A DNA stretch of 64,000 nt, from positions 99,078,072-99,142,071 of the forward strand of contig OY757014.1 of the NCBI GenBank assembly GCA_963580285.1, given 5' to 3'. Shown in pieces: positions 40,407 through 50,804 of this stretch (position 1 is the first letter of the stretch; each line of letters opens with the position of its first letter). The notes below the pieces were generated by a model. It was not told the origin of the DNA and did not search any database. It worked only from the letters and a program-made list of their open reading frames with translations. The stretch comes from Lucinisca nassula (Eukaryota; Mollusca; Bivalvia; Lucinida; Lucinidae). The position numbers and the translations under genes were made by a program.

Positions 40407-42236
40407 AAACAAGAGGGCCAGAATGGCCCTGGATCGCACACCTGATCATTTGTAGAAATGAAATTGTAGGTAATATTATGGAGTAGAGGGCTTGAGCAAT
40501 TTTGGTTGACACAAGGAGGTTTTTACAATTTTAGCTCTGGTGGCCGTCTTGTTCATCCAAGCACAACGGTTTGAGCAATTTTGGAAGAGGGTCACCCAAG
40601 GAACATTCCTTTGAAATTAATTCGAAATCCATCCACTGGATAAGCAAAAGTTATTTCAAAGTTTTTCTATTATTAACTCTAGCGGCCACCTTTTTCATCC
40701 CAGCAGAATTGTTTGAACAATTTTAATAGAGGGTCACCCAAGAAAAATTCCTGTGAAGTTATTTTGAAATCCATTCACTGGGTAAGGAGAAGAAGCCATT
40801 TAAAGTTTTATTTTTTTTGTTTGTTTTTTTTTTCTATTTTTTAGCTCCGAGGCCATCTTGGCCATCCGAGCAGAATGCTTTGAGCATTTTTCGTATGAGG
40901 TCACCTTGAAACATTGCTGTGAAATTATTTCAAAATCCATCCAATGGTTAAGGAGCAGGTGTCATTTAAAGGTTTTTGTATTTTAGCTCTGGTGGCCATT
41001 TTGTTCATCAGAGCGGTATGGTTGGAGCAATTTTGGTAGAGGGTCACCCAAGGAACATTCCTGTGAAATTATTTCGATATTCATCCACTGGTTAAGACGG
41101 AGAAGTCTTTGAAAGTTTTTTTTTTTCTATTTTTAGCTTTGGTGGCCATCTTGTTCATCCAAGCGGAACAAATTGAGCAATTTTGGTAGATTGATTGATT
41201 GATTGATTGATTGGATGTTTAACGTCCCCTTCAACACTATATAGGTCATTTTGGAGACGTTGCTTCCAAGTTTGTGGGACTTTTACCCGACATTGAGATG
41301 AAATGACACCTCAAGCTCTGTCGCCCAATGAAAGCAATTTTAGTAGAGGGTCCCTCAAGGAACATTCCTGTGAAATTATATCGAAATCCATCCACTGGTT
41401 AAGGAGTAGAAGTCGTTTTTTTTTTCTATAGTTAGCCCTGGCGGCCATCTTATTCATCAGAGCAGAGCAATTTGAGCACTTTTGGTAGAGGGTCACCAAG
41501 GAACATTGCTGTGCAGTTATTTCAAAATCCATCCAATGGTTAAGGAAGAAAGATCTTTGAAAGGTTTTTCTTTTTTTAACTCTGATGGCCATCTTGTTCA
41601 TCCAAGCGGGACAGCTTGAGCGATTTTTGTTGAGGGTCACCCGAGAAACATTTCTGTAAAAAAAAATTGAAATCCATCCACTGGTTAAGGAGAAGTCGTT
41701 AAAAATTTTTCCTATTTTTAGCTCTGGTGCTCATCTTATTCATCCGAGCGGAACGGTTTGAGCAATTTTGGTAGAGGGTCACACAAAGAACCTTCTTGTG
41801 AAATTATTTCAAAATTCATGCACTTTGTGTTCTATTTTTAGCTCTGGCCTTCGGTACACTGACGCAGGATCGTTTTTATTCAAGGCTTTATGGAAACCCG
41901 AGCGGACAGATTTGAGCAATTTTGGTAGAGAGTCACCATAGGAACATTCCAGTAAAATTATTTCAAAATTCATGCACTGGTTAAGGAGAAGAAGTCGTTT
42001 AATTGTTTTTCTATTTTTAGCTCTTGTGGCCATCTTGTTCATCTAAGCGGAACGATTTCAGCAATTTCGGTAGAGGGTCTCCAAAGGAACATTCGTGTGA
42101 AATTATTTCAAAATCTGTCTAGCAGTTTTGGAGAAGAAGTCGTTTAAAGCAAAAGTTGACGACGGACGCACGGACGGACGACGGACAAAGACAGATCACA
42201 ATAGCTCACCTTGAGCCAAAAATGTGTGAAATTAAT
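40407..42236 (+). mobile_element. 1.8-kb element of ~145-bp tandem repeats (ACAAGAGG...GCTCACC ends)
   Basis: It begins ACAAGAGGGCCAGAATGGCC and ends GACGGACGACGG..AGCTCACCTTGAGCC. Between lie about ten units with the phrases AGCTCTGGTGGCCATCTTGT, TTTGAGCAATTTTGGTAGAG and TCCATCCACTGGTTAAGG. S1 interrupts at 41191-41332. Short minus-strand frames read repeated MNKMA.RA.NRK, a by-product of the repeat and not a gene. Ends match the small element at 43313-43522. Confidence 0.75.
41191..41332 (-). mobile_element. S1 SINE, 5'-truncated, (ATTG)n tail, with TSD
   Basis: AGCAATTTTGGTAGA at 41176-41190 is repeated as AGCAATTTTAGTAGA at 41333-41347 (14 of 15). Only the 3' 140 bp of S1 are present, with an (ATTG)n tail instead of the usual one. 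Confidence 0.9.
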
Positions 42237-42288
42237 TCCCTAATATGCTCAAGATCACAGGATAAGATGCTGTAAACTTATCTTGTCA

Positions 42289-42442
42289 TCACGTGAACAA
42301 ATCCGTGAAAAGCATTCCACTAAACTCCACTTTATATATATAATATAAAACCGGGGTTTATTTTTTTTATTTCTGCTCCACAACCTATATTTGCAGTATA
42401 AATAAGAAAAAAAATCGCGGATTTTCATCAGAATTGTACAGG
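42289..42442 (-). mobile_element. FB-B lacking its core
   Basis: CATCACGTGAACAAATCCGTG, CTAAACTCCACTTTATAT and TTTCTGCTCCACAACCTATA go directly to TTGCAGTATAAATAAG. The palindromic core is missing, as expected after hairpin deletion. It abuts a TIR element at 42443. Confidence 0.65.
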
Positions 42443-42886
42443 GGGAACAACCTACGTCAGAGCAGTGACGTCATAACCATTCTTAGGTTTGCCGGCGTTT
42501 ACCATACAAAAGGCATTTGTCACAACAAGTAGGCACAGTCGGTGCATTAGGTCATAAAAGAATCAAACATACAGAAATCTGTCTCAGAAATGTGGCTCTT
42601 TCTTTAAATAATTCGACACAAGCTGATTTGGCAATGATGTCGGAACTATCATTGTTTACAGCGCCGAATCAAATCTTGTGGCGAAGCTATCTAAGCCTTT
42701 TCAATGTTTCTAGGTGGAATTAGCTCACTGATGGGATGCAAATATTGTTGGTTACCAGCTGAAGTATGTTTTCTGAAGACTCGTAATGTACATATCTAGT
42801 TTGAAGCATTTTATTTATCCTATTTACACCAATATGGCCGCTGCTGAAATGGGTACGACATCTCTGCTATGACGTAGGTTGTTACC
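42443..42886. mobile_element. TIR element with AACAACCTACGTCATAGCAG ends
   Basis: The left GGGAACAACCTACGTCAGAG and the right end, complementary to GGTAACAACCTACGTCATAG, form terminal repeats of about 25 bp around 400 bp of unrecognised sequence. A similar motif lies at 15267-15293. The open frame at 42517-42723 has no known domain. Confidence 0.6.
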
Positions 42887-43312
42887 ATTTGGAGATGCAA
42901 AACTCAGGTAAAGCAGTCGTCATCGGGTTAACAAGTCCGTGTACTGAACTTCCCCATAACCCCACTTTACGTAAAGAATTCACCTTCTTAAGAAAAATGT
43001 TGTTTACGCTCTCACGTTGCCATATAATATGTGGGCGTTACCACACCTGCTCAGTGCTCATGTCACAGACGCGCCCACTAACACCTATTTACACATCGAT
43101 GCCACTCTTTCACATTTCGATTACTTCTTTGTAGGAGATTGTATCTGTTTGATGTCGATACAATAAATGAAAAAAAAATTAAATCGGCCGACTTAAGCGT
43201 CCATTGGAGATGACCAATTATAAATTCATTTCCGCTGCGGCGAATGCTGATCTGCTTTTAATAAAGAGTGTCGATACTGCACCAGGTAAACTGTATTGAT
43301 TTATTTATCTTT
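42887..43312. other. Unassigned, with an FB-B end fragment
   Basis: CATCGGGTTAACAAGTCCGTG..CCCCACTTTACGTAAAG at 42920-42977 is an FB-B end. Nothing else was recognised. Confidence 0.4.
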
Positions 43313-43522
43313 TTTAGCTCACCTGACCGAAGGTCATAGTGAGCTGTTGTGACTGTGAGATGTCCGGCGTCGTCGTTCGTCGTCCGTCGTGCGTGCGTAA
43401 ACTTTTCTTTGTTAACACTCTAGCATCATCAGACTTGGTCAAAATGATTATCATGACCATTTCAGTTGTGCAACAAGGATCAAGTGAGCGATCCATGGTC
43501 ATCCTGCCCCTCTTGTTTTCAT
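43313..43522 (-). mobile_element. Short complete element with CAAGAGG / GGTGAGCTAA ends
   Basis: Read on the minus strand it runs from AACAAGAGGGGCAGGATGAC to a GACGGACGACGAACGACGAC stretch. It ends with the hairpin TGACC-TTC-GGTCA followed by GGTGAGCTAA. A 3' hairpin followed by CTAA resembles Helitron 3' ends (CTRR), but no matching 5' TC was established. Confidence 0.6.
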
Positions 43523-43688
43523 ATAGCCTTGAATAAAAATGATCCTGTGTCAGTGTACCGAAGGACCATTGGTCATATAATGCTCACCTGAAAGCCTCAC
43601 AACTCACATAGTAATATGCATGCACAATTTAATGGTATGCATTGTCAGGTCTCAACCGTCTGAATCAATAGTTTTTAGATTGCTCAAG

Positions 43689-44107
43689 TAGAGTGAAATT
43701 CCGCTATTAACCCTTATCTTGCTGAATATTCATTTAAGCCACACCCATTTCTGTCTATCAACCAATCAAATTACTTGATGTAGTTTATTGCTACAAATTC
43801 ATAAACTGAATGCCAAACAGTGTAGATCCTGATCAGATGGCTTCTTCAGAAGCCATCTGATCTGGATCTTTACTGTTTGCAAAGATAGGGGTTGTCGTGA
43901 ACAGCAAGATAAGGGTTAAGACCACCTAAAATAAAGACTGAAACTGCTTTAAAAAGGTTATTTCGGAGGCTTCAGTAAATTTTTCTTTGTGATTTCTGCC
44001 CATAGTGTCCTCAGGTCATGCACCATCTTTGGGACTGTTCAAAAGTGGTCTGAAATACCACTTTTGAACAGTTCCAAAGGTGGTTTGAATATAGGAATTT
44101 TACTGTA
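43689..44107. mobile_element. Pg2 MITE interrupted by a P1 element
   Basis: The left TAGAGTGAAATTCCGCTATT and the right end complementary to TACAGTAAAATTCCTATATT match Pg2. The inserted P1 sits at the TTAA of CCGCTATTAAGACCACC near the left end. Confidence 0.8.
43707..43919. mobile_element. P1 element, complete, TTAA-flanked
   Basis: TTAA (43707-43710), CCCTTATCTTGCTG...CAGCAAGATAAGGG, TTAA (43916-43919) give perfect 14-bp terminal repeats. The interior holds the HC hairpin variant at 43812-43880, with inner stem ATGGCTTCTTCAGAAGCCAT. piggyBac-type signature, no coding capacity. Confidence 0.85.
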
Positions 44108-44584
44108 TATATGTCTTGCACAAATACGCGAAGAAACGTATAAACAAGTACACCCATATTTTTGTATAAGAGGGATTTGCAAGGACATGCATTGCACTGT
44201 TACTTGAGTGTATTTACGTGATATCTATTACAATAACTTAGAACCCAGTGCTTAGATTACCGCTTTTCAGTCAGAATGTCGCCAGTGGGTCTTGTCTTTG
44301 AAAGCCGCCGTGATTTAATTTTGCCACGCAAACCAATCATTAAAACATTAGATAATGTAAGAACTGGATGCCAAGATTTTAAACATTTAAAACTGAGGTT
44401 TTTCATACTGTTGGCTCTCCATCGGTGTTTGCAGCCCTTGCATGAGGTCTGTTAAAAATTAATGTGTAGTTTTATTTCGCACCAGTCGTGCAATGTGTGC
44501 TCCGAACCACCTCGTGTCGACAGAGTGAGCACTAAGAGTAACAAAGGTAAATTCGTGTTCCCAACTTCACTAACCTTTGTCGGC
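44108..44584. other. Unassigned
   Basis: No gene or repeat was recognised. Confidence 0.35.
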
Positions 44585-44890
44585 TCCCGCCCATCGGGGC
44601 TTGAAGAAATAGATGGGCTGCATGATACGCTTCCACGCAGAGCTGAAACCGACCCGCACACGATTACTGGTAAACCGCTTAGAGGATCTAAGCCTGTCCA
44701 GGCAAAGCGGTGTGTGTCGGCCCGTCCATGCTAATAAACCCTATTGGTTTCATTGGGTGGCAGGGCTTGAGATGTCATTTCATCTTAATGTGGGGGTAAA
44801 AGTCCCACAAAATTGGAAGCAACGTCTCCAAAATGACCTTTACAGTGTTGACGGGGACGTTAAACCTCAAATCAAACAAACAAACAAACA
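44585..44890 (+). mobile_element. S1 SINE, full length
   Basis: It runs from CTCCCGCCCATCGGGGCTTG to a clean (CAAA)n tail at about 44868-44890. It is immediately followed by an S4 copy. Confidence 0.85.
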
Positions 44891-44907
44891 TACACTCAGA
44901 GCTTATT

Positions 44908-45065
44908 CATTAAGGCAGTAGTTATGCTACTCGCCTTGTACACCAGGGGTCGCAGGATCGATCCCGGGCTTCTCCAGACTTTCGGATGAGTCTTTAAACG
45001 ATGTCACGTCTCCGTATGACCTTAGCTGTTGGTGAGATTTAAAAATCAAACACTCACACTATACA
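44908..45065 (+). mobile_element. S4 SINE, tRNA-derived
   Basis: GCAGTAGTTATGCTACTCGC, GGTCGCAGGATCGATCCC, CTTTCGGATGAGTCTTTAAA and CGTATGACCTTAGCTGTTGG follow in order. The extreme 5' end of the head is missing. Confidence 0.75.
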
Positions 45066-45149
45066 CAAAATGATTGGGGAAAAGAGTCCAATATAAGACC
45101 TGTACATGAGGTATATGGGGCGTCGTTTTACTATATATCCCCTTTTTGC

Positions 45150-45905
45150 TGATATCAATAAGTAGTCATGAATACCCATAAATTGAATTAGTGATTAAAT
45201 AATTCGGAGTATGGATATCGATAATCATTTATGGATATCAATAATTATTCATGGATATCAATATTTCGAAAGATATCCATAATTCGAATTATGGATATCC
45301 GTAAATCGATCTGAATAAATGGCACCAATAAATCGAATTATGGATATCCACTATTCGAGTTATGGATATATATATAATTCGAGTATGTCTATCTATTATT
45401 AGGTTGATTTATGGGTAACATTAATTCGAATTATGGATATCGTAAATTCGGTCCATTTATGGATATCACTAATTCGAATTATAGATATCAATAATTCTTC
45501 TTTGAAACAATAAAAAACAATAACTGAATAATGGCTGAAACCCAAGGGTTTTGCAGTGAGCTATGGATATCATTAATTTAGCCCGATTTATAGATATCCA
45601 TTATTCGATTTATTTATATCCAAAATTCGAATTAGTGATATCCGTAAATTAGCGGAATAAATTATAGCCGCATTTTGATTTATTGATATCCATAATTCGA
45701 ACAGGTGATATCCATATTTTGAATTATGAATATCCATAAATCGATCTGAATTAATGATATTCATAAAACGAATTATGGATATCCACAATTCGATTTATGG
45801 ATATCTATATTTAGAAATATGAATATCCATTATTCGGCTGATGTATGGATATACCTTATTCGAATTATGGATTTCAATAAATCGAATTATGGAGATCTAT
45901 AAATA
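45150..45905. repeat. Degenerate satellite of ATGGATATC / AATTCGAATT words
   Basis: GAATTATGGATATCNATAATTC-like units of about 20-25 bp recur some 30 times over 750 bp, with a non-repeat interruption near 45500-45560. The words GGATATCC and TTCGAA are themselves palindromic. A minus-strand frame (45588-45788) is repeat-derived, with WISI-type units. Confidence 0.8.
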
Positions 45906-45980
45906 CGGATTAAATTGTAAAACGGCGCCCCATAGAGGTTTGCGGAAAGCTGAATTTAGTGGGGGGCAGCAGCAAGTTAG

Positions 45981-46281
45981 TTTTGTTTGTTTGATTTGAG
46001 GTTTAACGTCCCCGTCAACACTGTAAAGGTCATTTTGGAGACGTTGCTTCCAATTTTGTGGGACTTTTACCCAGCATTGAGATGAAATGACAAGTCATGC
46101 CCTGTTGCCCAATGAAACCAATAGGGTTTATTAGCATGGATGGTCCGCCTCGCACGGCGATTCTTGGAAGGCTTAGATCCTCTAAGCGTTTACCAGTACT
46201 AGTGTGCGGGCCGGATTCAGCTCTGCGTGGAAGTATCATGCAGCCCATATATTTCTTCAAGCCCCTATGGGCGGGGGCCGG
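45981..46281 (-). mobile_element. S1 SINE, full length, with TSD
   Basis: GCAGCAAGTTAG (45969-45980) and GCAGCAAGTTGG (46282-46293) flank the copy. It runs from tail TTTTGTTTGTTTGATTTG to head CCTATGGGCGGGGGC. Confidence 0.9.
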
Positions 46282-46418
46282 GCAGCAAGTTGGAGAGGTT
46301 GCTCACACAGGTCGCCTTACAACAACTGAAATCCGCAATATCCGAAAAAAAAAAGATGCCCGCTACACAGTGAGGCAATTATTCCAGTTGACAGATACGG
46401 AATTTTAAAGAAAAGCAT

Positions 46419-46868
46419 TTACAACTGAGGAGAATAAATGCAAGATGGATGTCCCATTCGTTGACAGATGAACAGCCGAGGAACCGTATAGTCAAAGCAA
46501 ATGATAATGAAAAACATATCTGAAAATGTGTCCAAAATATAGCAAAAAGGCTTTCGACCACCGGTGATTAGACTTGGGTTTACTATTTTTAACCAAAGCG
46601 GAAGTGTTCCGGCCGAATTTGGACCATCGAAAATGCGAACCAAAAACACAAACGGTAAAGCAGGTTTTTCCTGGGCATCTTTGCAAGTCACGGCTGTTGT
46701 GTTTGTCCTGCATTTCAACGTTGATTCACGATGAGTGTCTGCTGGGTGTGCTGAATGGTGGCCCTTACATGTATTACATGTCGTTATATTCTGCACATTC
46801 AAAACTGCGGTGGATGTGATGTTGTTGTTTAATGTAGCTTTGCAGGATTTTCCGACGGGGCTTTTCAT
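46419..46868 (-). other. Open frame of 149 codons, unknown
   Basis: This is the longest frame in the window not made of microsatellite or known repeat. It contains several Cys and His residues in the first third (QNITTCNTCKGHHSAHPADT) and a hydrophobic middle. I recognise no domain. Shorter frames overlap it on both strands. It lies in a 670-bp gap between two S1 insertions with TSDs, so the gap may be genuinely older sequence. Coding status is doubtful. Confidence 0.2.
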
Positions 46869-46953
46869 GTTGTATGCGCTTATGGTTTTGTTTTAGTATT
46901 ATTATTTAATTAATTGATTTACATTACCTGTGCCTGTTGCACCGTGATGACTT

Positions 46954-47261
46954 GGCCCCCGCCCATCGGGGCATGAAGAAATATATGGGCGGCATGATGC
47001 TTCCACGCACAGCTGAAACCGACACGCACACGAGTACTGGTAAACCGCTTAGAGGATCTAAGCTTGCCCAAGCAAAGCGGTGCGAGTTGGCCCGTCCATG
47101 CTTATAAACCCTATTGGTTTCATTGGGCGGCAGGGCTTGAGATGTCATTTCATCTCAATGTCGGGTAAAAGTCCCACAAAATTGGAAGCAACGTCTCCAA
47201 AATGACCTTTACAGTGTCGACGGGGACGTTAATTCTCAAATCAATCAGACAAATAAACAAG
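46954..47261 (+). mobile_element. S1 SINE, full length, with TSD
   Basis: CCGTGATGACTT (46942-46953) and CCGTGATTACTT (47262-47273) flank it, 11 of 12 identical. The tail is CAATCAGACAAATAAACAAG. Confidence 0.9.
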
Positions 47262-47441
47262 CCGTGATTACTTCTTGTGGGGAATGAGTGGGAGGGGGGA
47301 GCTGGTTGATATGTTGTTTGTGTGTCGTTTTCTTGTTTTGTTTTGTCCAATATTAGTTACTCGTCCTCTTGGTGCCATTGGTAGGCTATAATCTTTGATT
47401 GTGGCCTTCCTGGGCGTCTATTTCTTTACTTTTGTATGTCA

Positions 47442-47667
47442 TCACGAAAACACGCCTATATAATTCTGACCCCTTCACTTTTATATAGTAAACTGATGAG
47501 GTTAACAGGAGTAAACTTTATTTTTTTCCTATTTCTGCTCTAAAATATAAATTGCGGGTACTCGTTAGAACCGCCTCGATGAGGCGGTTCTAACGTGTAT
47601 CTACAATCTATATTTTGAGCAGAAATAAGAGAAATATCACAATTTTTCATTTTTAAATTTTCGTGTG
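47442..47667. mobile_element. FB-A fold-back element, right end replaced by poly-T
   Basis: It begins CATCACGAAAACACGCCTAT and has the palindromic core GAACCGCCTCGATGAGGCGG with its arms. After AATTTTCGTGTG the sequence becomes long T and G runs (47670-47732) instead of the usual end. Confidence 0.75.
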
Positions 47668-47737
47668 TTTTTTTTTTTTTTTTTTTTTTTTTAGGGGGGG
47701 GAGGGTTATTTTTTTTTTTTTTTTTTTTTTTCGACGA

Positions 47738-47975
47738 AAAAAAATCGCATCTCCAAAATGGATACTTTTCTGATGAAAATCCGTGATATTTTTCTTATTT
47801 ATACTGCAAACATAGGTTGTGGGTGCTCGTTAGAACCACCTCATTGAGACGGTTCTAACGAGTACCCACAACCTATGTCTTTGAGCAAAAAATAAGAAAA
47901 AAATAATGCATATCCCTTTTTCCCTTCATAAGGTGGGGTTTCGAGGTGATCATTTCACGGACTTGTTCACGTGAT
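47738..47975 (+). mobile_element. FB-B element, left end lost
   Basis: CATCTCCAAAATGGATACTTTTC, the core TTAGAACCACCTCATTGAG with one changed arm, and the end TTTCACGGACTTGTTCACGT are in FB-B order. A further FB-B-like arm fragment (GTTTATAGAGGTATACATTA) follows at about 48000-48095. Confidence 0.7.
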
Positions 47976-48237
47976 GGAGTACGAGACAGAATGAAAAACC
48001 GTCAACCTCACTTAAAGTAGAGAAAAGTGACGTTTATAGAGGTATACATTATTTTACCTATTTTAGTAAAAAAAGCAACATAAATTGTTGGTATATATTT
48101 GAAATCAGATTAAATATAAATTTTGTTCACCAGTAGATGTCATTATGCTAGCATGAAAGAAATGACTAGGACTGTTTTGCAGTTGCAGTTCCATTAACTC
48201 TTTGCATCGTAAAAAATATTTATCTAAACCATGACAG

Positions 48238-48617
48238 AACCAAGGGCGGCGAGGATTGTGGCCACGTAAAATCGATTCAAGCCCCCCCTCCCCCAACACC
48301 CTCACACACACATACACCTACCCCCCCCCCCCCCACACACACACACACACATACACACAAGTATAAATATTTTATTGACCGTTCCAAGGCGGTACTTCTG
48401 ATGTGGTTTATTATATAGTTCGCAATGTTAATATCTGTTTTATTTTGGATATCCGGTTGGACATTTTGTGGGAAAGTAACTGTCCTTTTGGTTTTCCGCT
48501 GTTAAGTTTTCATTATGTTAAGTTATTTCATGTTTGAGTTTCTTTCCCTTTGGTGTCGTAGGTGGGGATGTGATGTAATAATATCGATTCCTGGTCATTC
48601 CCTTCCCTTCTATTTTG
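48238..48617 (+). mobile_element. LR retroelement 3' end with C/CA tract
   Basis: GGCGAGGATTGTGGCCACGT, GACCGTTCCAAGGCGG, GTGGGAAAGTAACTGTCC and TTTCTTTCCCTTTGGTGTC end at the LR boundary TTCCCTTCTATTTTG near 48617. A poly-C/(CA)n run (48288-48360) has expanded inside. Confidence 0.7.
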
Positions 48618-48706
48618 TTAATTGCCAAGAGTTATTAATTTGGCGAATATATTATCACTTAAGCCTTGCTACATTCTTTATGCGGAAGAGAGAGCTTGTC
48701 TGGCGC

Positions 48707-48948
48707 TTAATGGGAATGGGAACACCTGCCAGATTTGTCCGCCATTCTTCAAAGAGAGACAACTTTCGGGACTTCCTGATCTCTTTTCCTTAAGCCCTGT
48801 CCCGCTGAAAAAGGGGTCTACTCTTAAAGGAAAGAATTTGCTCCTCAGGAGCAAATTCTTTCCTTTAAGAGTGGACCCCTTTTGGCATGGGAGACAAAAC
48901 TACTTTTGCAAGAGCTGCCTCCCCTGAAGGTGTTCCCATTCCCTTTAA
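48707..48948. mobile_element. P4 element, complete, TTAA-flanked
   Basis: TTAA-TGGGAATGGGAACACCT at the left and AGGTGTTCCCATTCCCT-TTAA at the right form near-perfect terminal repeats. The centre is a 76-bp hairpin (48808-48884): AAAGGAAAGAATTTGCTCCT and its complement. A second copy lies at 52070-52316 and an end fragment near 63706-63755. Confidence 0.8.
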
Positions 48949-49313
48949 TATTTCTATGTTAAGTGATTATGCTGTGTGCGTCGCCGTCCGATTGTTCTTT
49001 CTTATAGTCCCTTTGGGTCTTTAACTGGCATTTCCCGTGCATTTGAATTATTTTGACTTCCGAATCTGGAAAGCTGATTATCCGATATGAGTTGGTTTTA
49101 GACTGATTAACATGATTAAGGCTGGAGCAATGCCTGATTTAGGACATCATGAAGCCCAACGGACATTTCAGAGCAATTTGCGAGTAATTAAGCAGTGCTT
49201 GTCCAAAATCAATTATTGTCCATGTATTAACAATTAAGAATAATTTCCGCTGTACAGCTGCCTACTCAAAGTTTGTTTTTCACGCTGTACTCAGTCAACT
49301 GTATTTGAATTTC
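48949..49313. other. Unassigned
   Basis: No gene or repeat was recognised. Confidence 0.35.
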
Positions 49314-49564
49314 CATTACGATAACACGTCCGTGTGATATAGTGCATTTTTTCATACCTCCAAAAGGGTAATTTTTCTGATGAAAATGTGTGATATTTTT
49401 CTTATTTATACTCAGAACATAGGTTGTGGGTGCTCATTGTGGGTTCTAACGAGTACCCACAACCTATGTCTTGGAGCAGAAATAAGGAAAATAATGCTCA
49501 CCCCGTAAACCCCAGTTTTCTCTGTATTGAGTGGGGTTTATGTCACGGACTTGATCACGTGATG
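49314..49564 (+). mobile_element. FB-B element, core partly deleted
   Basis: The ends CATTACGATAACACGTCCGT and TTTCACGGACTTGATCACGTG are intact. The core goes from GTGGGTGCTCA directly to TTGTGGGTTCTAACGAGTACCC, so most of the inner hairpin is lost. Confidence 0.8.
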
Positions 49565-49628
49565 CTATTATGATAACGGGTGCTGCCACCCACTGCTCTG
49601 TCAAAGGCATTATCAGAAATCATGTACC

Positions 49629-50073
49629 ATCGTGTTAACAAGTCCGTGAAATGAACACCCCTCTAAACCCCAATTTATATAGAGAAAACTGGGTTTTACG
49701 GGGTAACATTATTTTGCTTATTTCTGCTCCAAGACATAGGTCGATAAGGCGGGTCTAACGAGCACCACAATCTATATTTGGACTAGAAAAGTAGTAATAT
49801 GTCAAACATTTGCTAGTTCTATAGGTAATTAATACGCCATTTTGGCACAAGGGTTATTGCTGAATATTTCTGAAAAAAAATACACATGGCACATGTGTTT
49901 TGTAGGATTGCTGAGGTGCCGTATTCGTCGAGGCGGTTCTAACGAGTACCCACAATCTATATGTTAGAGCAGAAATAAGAGAAGTAAGGTTTACCCCTGC
50001 ATGAAACCCAAGTTTTACTATATAAAGTGGGGCTCAAGGGGGTCATAATTATATAGGCGTGTTTTCGTGGTGC
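49629..50073. mobile_element. FB-B half followed by FB-A half
   Basis: 49629-49787 is FB-B in reverse, from GTTAACAAGTCCGTGAAATG to a damaged core. 49923-50073 is FB-A from its core (GTCGAGGCGGTTCTAACGAG) to ATAGGCGTGTTTTCGTGGTG. The 135 bp between is unassigned. The join may reflect recombination between the shared cores (inference). Confidence 0.6.
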
Positions 50074-50233
50074 ACTCATCTCATAACCGCCTTCAATGCT
50101 AATATAGAATGTTTGTGCTAACTGGGCCAGTTTAGCGATTGCGGTGGAAACCGAGAACAAAACGGAAACGGTTGAAATATAAAAAACATACAAAAGCATC
50201 TTTTTTATCCTTAGACAGATATACGCATGTTCT

Positions 50234-50446
50234 TTAACCCTTGCCCTGCTGAATATTCATATATGCCACACCCGCTACCGATTATCAACCAATCAGAATA
50301 CTTGATGCACATCACTGCAACAAATTCACAATCTGAATGGCAAACAATGTAGATCCTGATCAGATGGCTTCGTCAGAAGCCATCTGATCTGGATCTTCAT
50401 TGTTTGGAAAATAAGGCATATCAGGGCTCAGGAGGACAAGGGTTAA
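50234..50446. mobile_element. P1 element, complete, TTAA-flanked
   Basis: TTAACCCTTGCCCTGCTGAA at the left and, by complement, TTAACCCTTGTCCTCCTGAG at the right. It has the HC variant at 50341-50407 with inner stem ATGGCTTC/GAAGCCAT, as in the copy at 43707. Confidence 0.85.
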
Positions 50447-50706
50447 ATGGCAAATAGCCAATATTGGCAAAAACCTCAAACTAGTCCCGCACTGCATGAC
50501 GCTTAGAGAGGGAGCGAGGGGAGGTAACCACCGGACTAACCTCAAATCTATTAAAGTGCGTGTCTGATTCATTACTTACTTATTTAACGTAAATTTATAT
50601 TGGTTATGTCACCAATTAAAATATCATTGAAGACGAAATTTAATCTGAAACTGACGAAGAGCAAGTTCAAAAGTCATGAGAAATTCTCGATTTGATACAT
50701 ATAGAA

Positions 50707-50746
50707 AATATCTTTGATCCACAAAATTTTGTGGATCAAAGATATT
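50707..50746. repeat. Perfect 40-bp palindrome
   Basis: AATATCTTTGATCCACAAAA followed exactly by its reverse complement. The surrounding 50447-50804 is otherwise unassigned. Confidence 0.8.
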
Positions 50747-50804
50747 ATCTACATGTAACCTTGCTCATTGTTATAAGCCCACAATGAGGTTTGGCGCGTT
50801 CTTA

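Noticed and set aside
41311..42042. Minus-strand frames repeating MNKMA.RA.NRK
   Set aside because: They follow the 145-bp tandem repeat unit, shift frame between units and have stops. There is no sign of a protein family.
44462..44921. Frames of 90-102 codons recurring at many loci with similar peptides (for example ..GKPLRGSKPVQ..)
   Set aside because: They are read-through of the S1 SINE, which explains the same peptides at 15686, 46030, 58274 and elsewhere.
48288..48360. Regulatory GC/CA element
   Set aside because: It is a simple poly-C and (CA)n expansion inside an LR 3' end.
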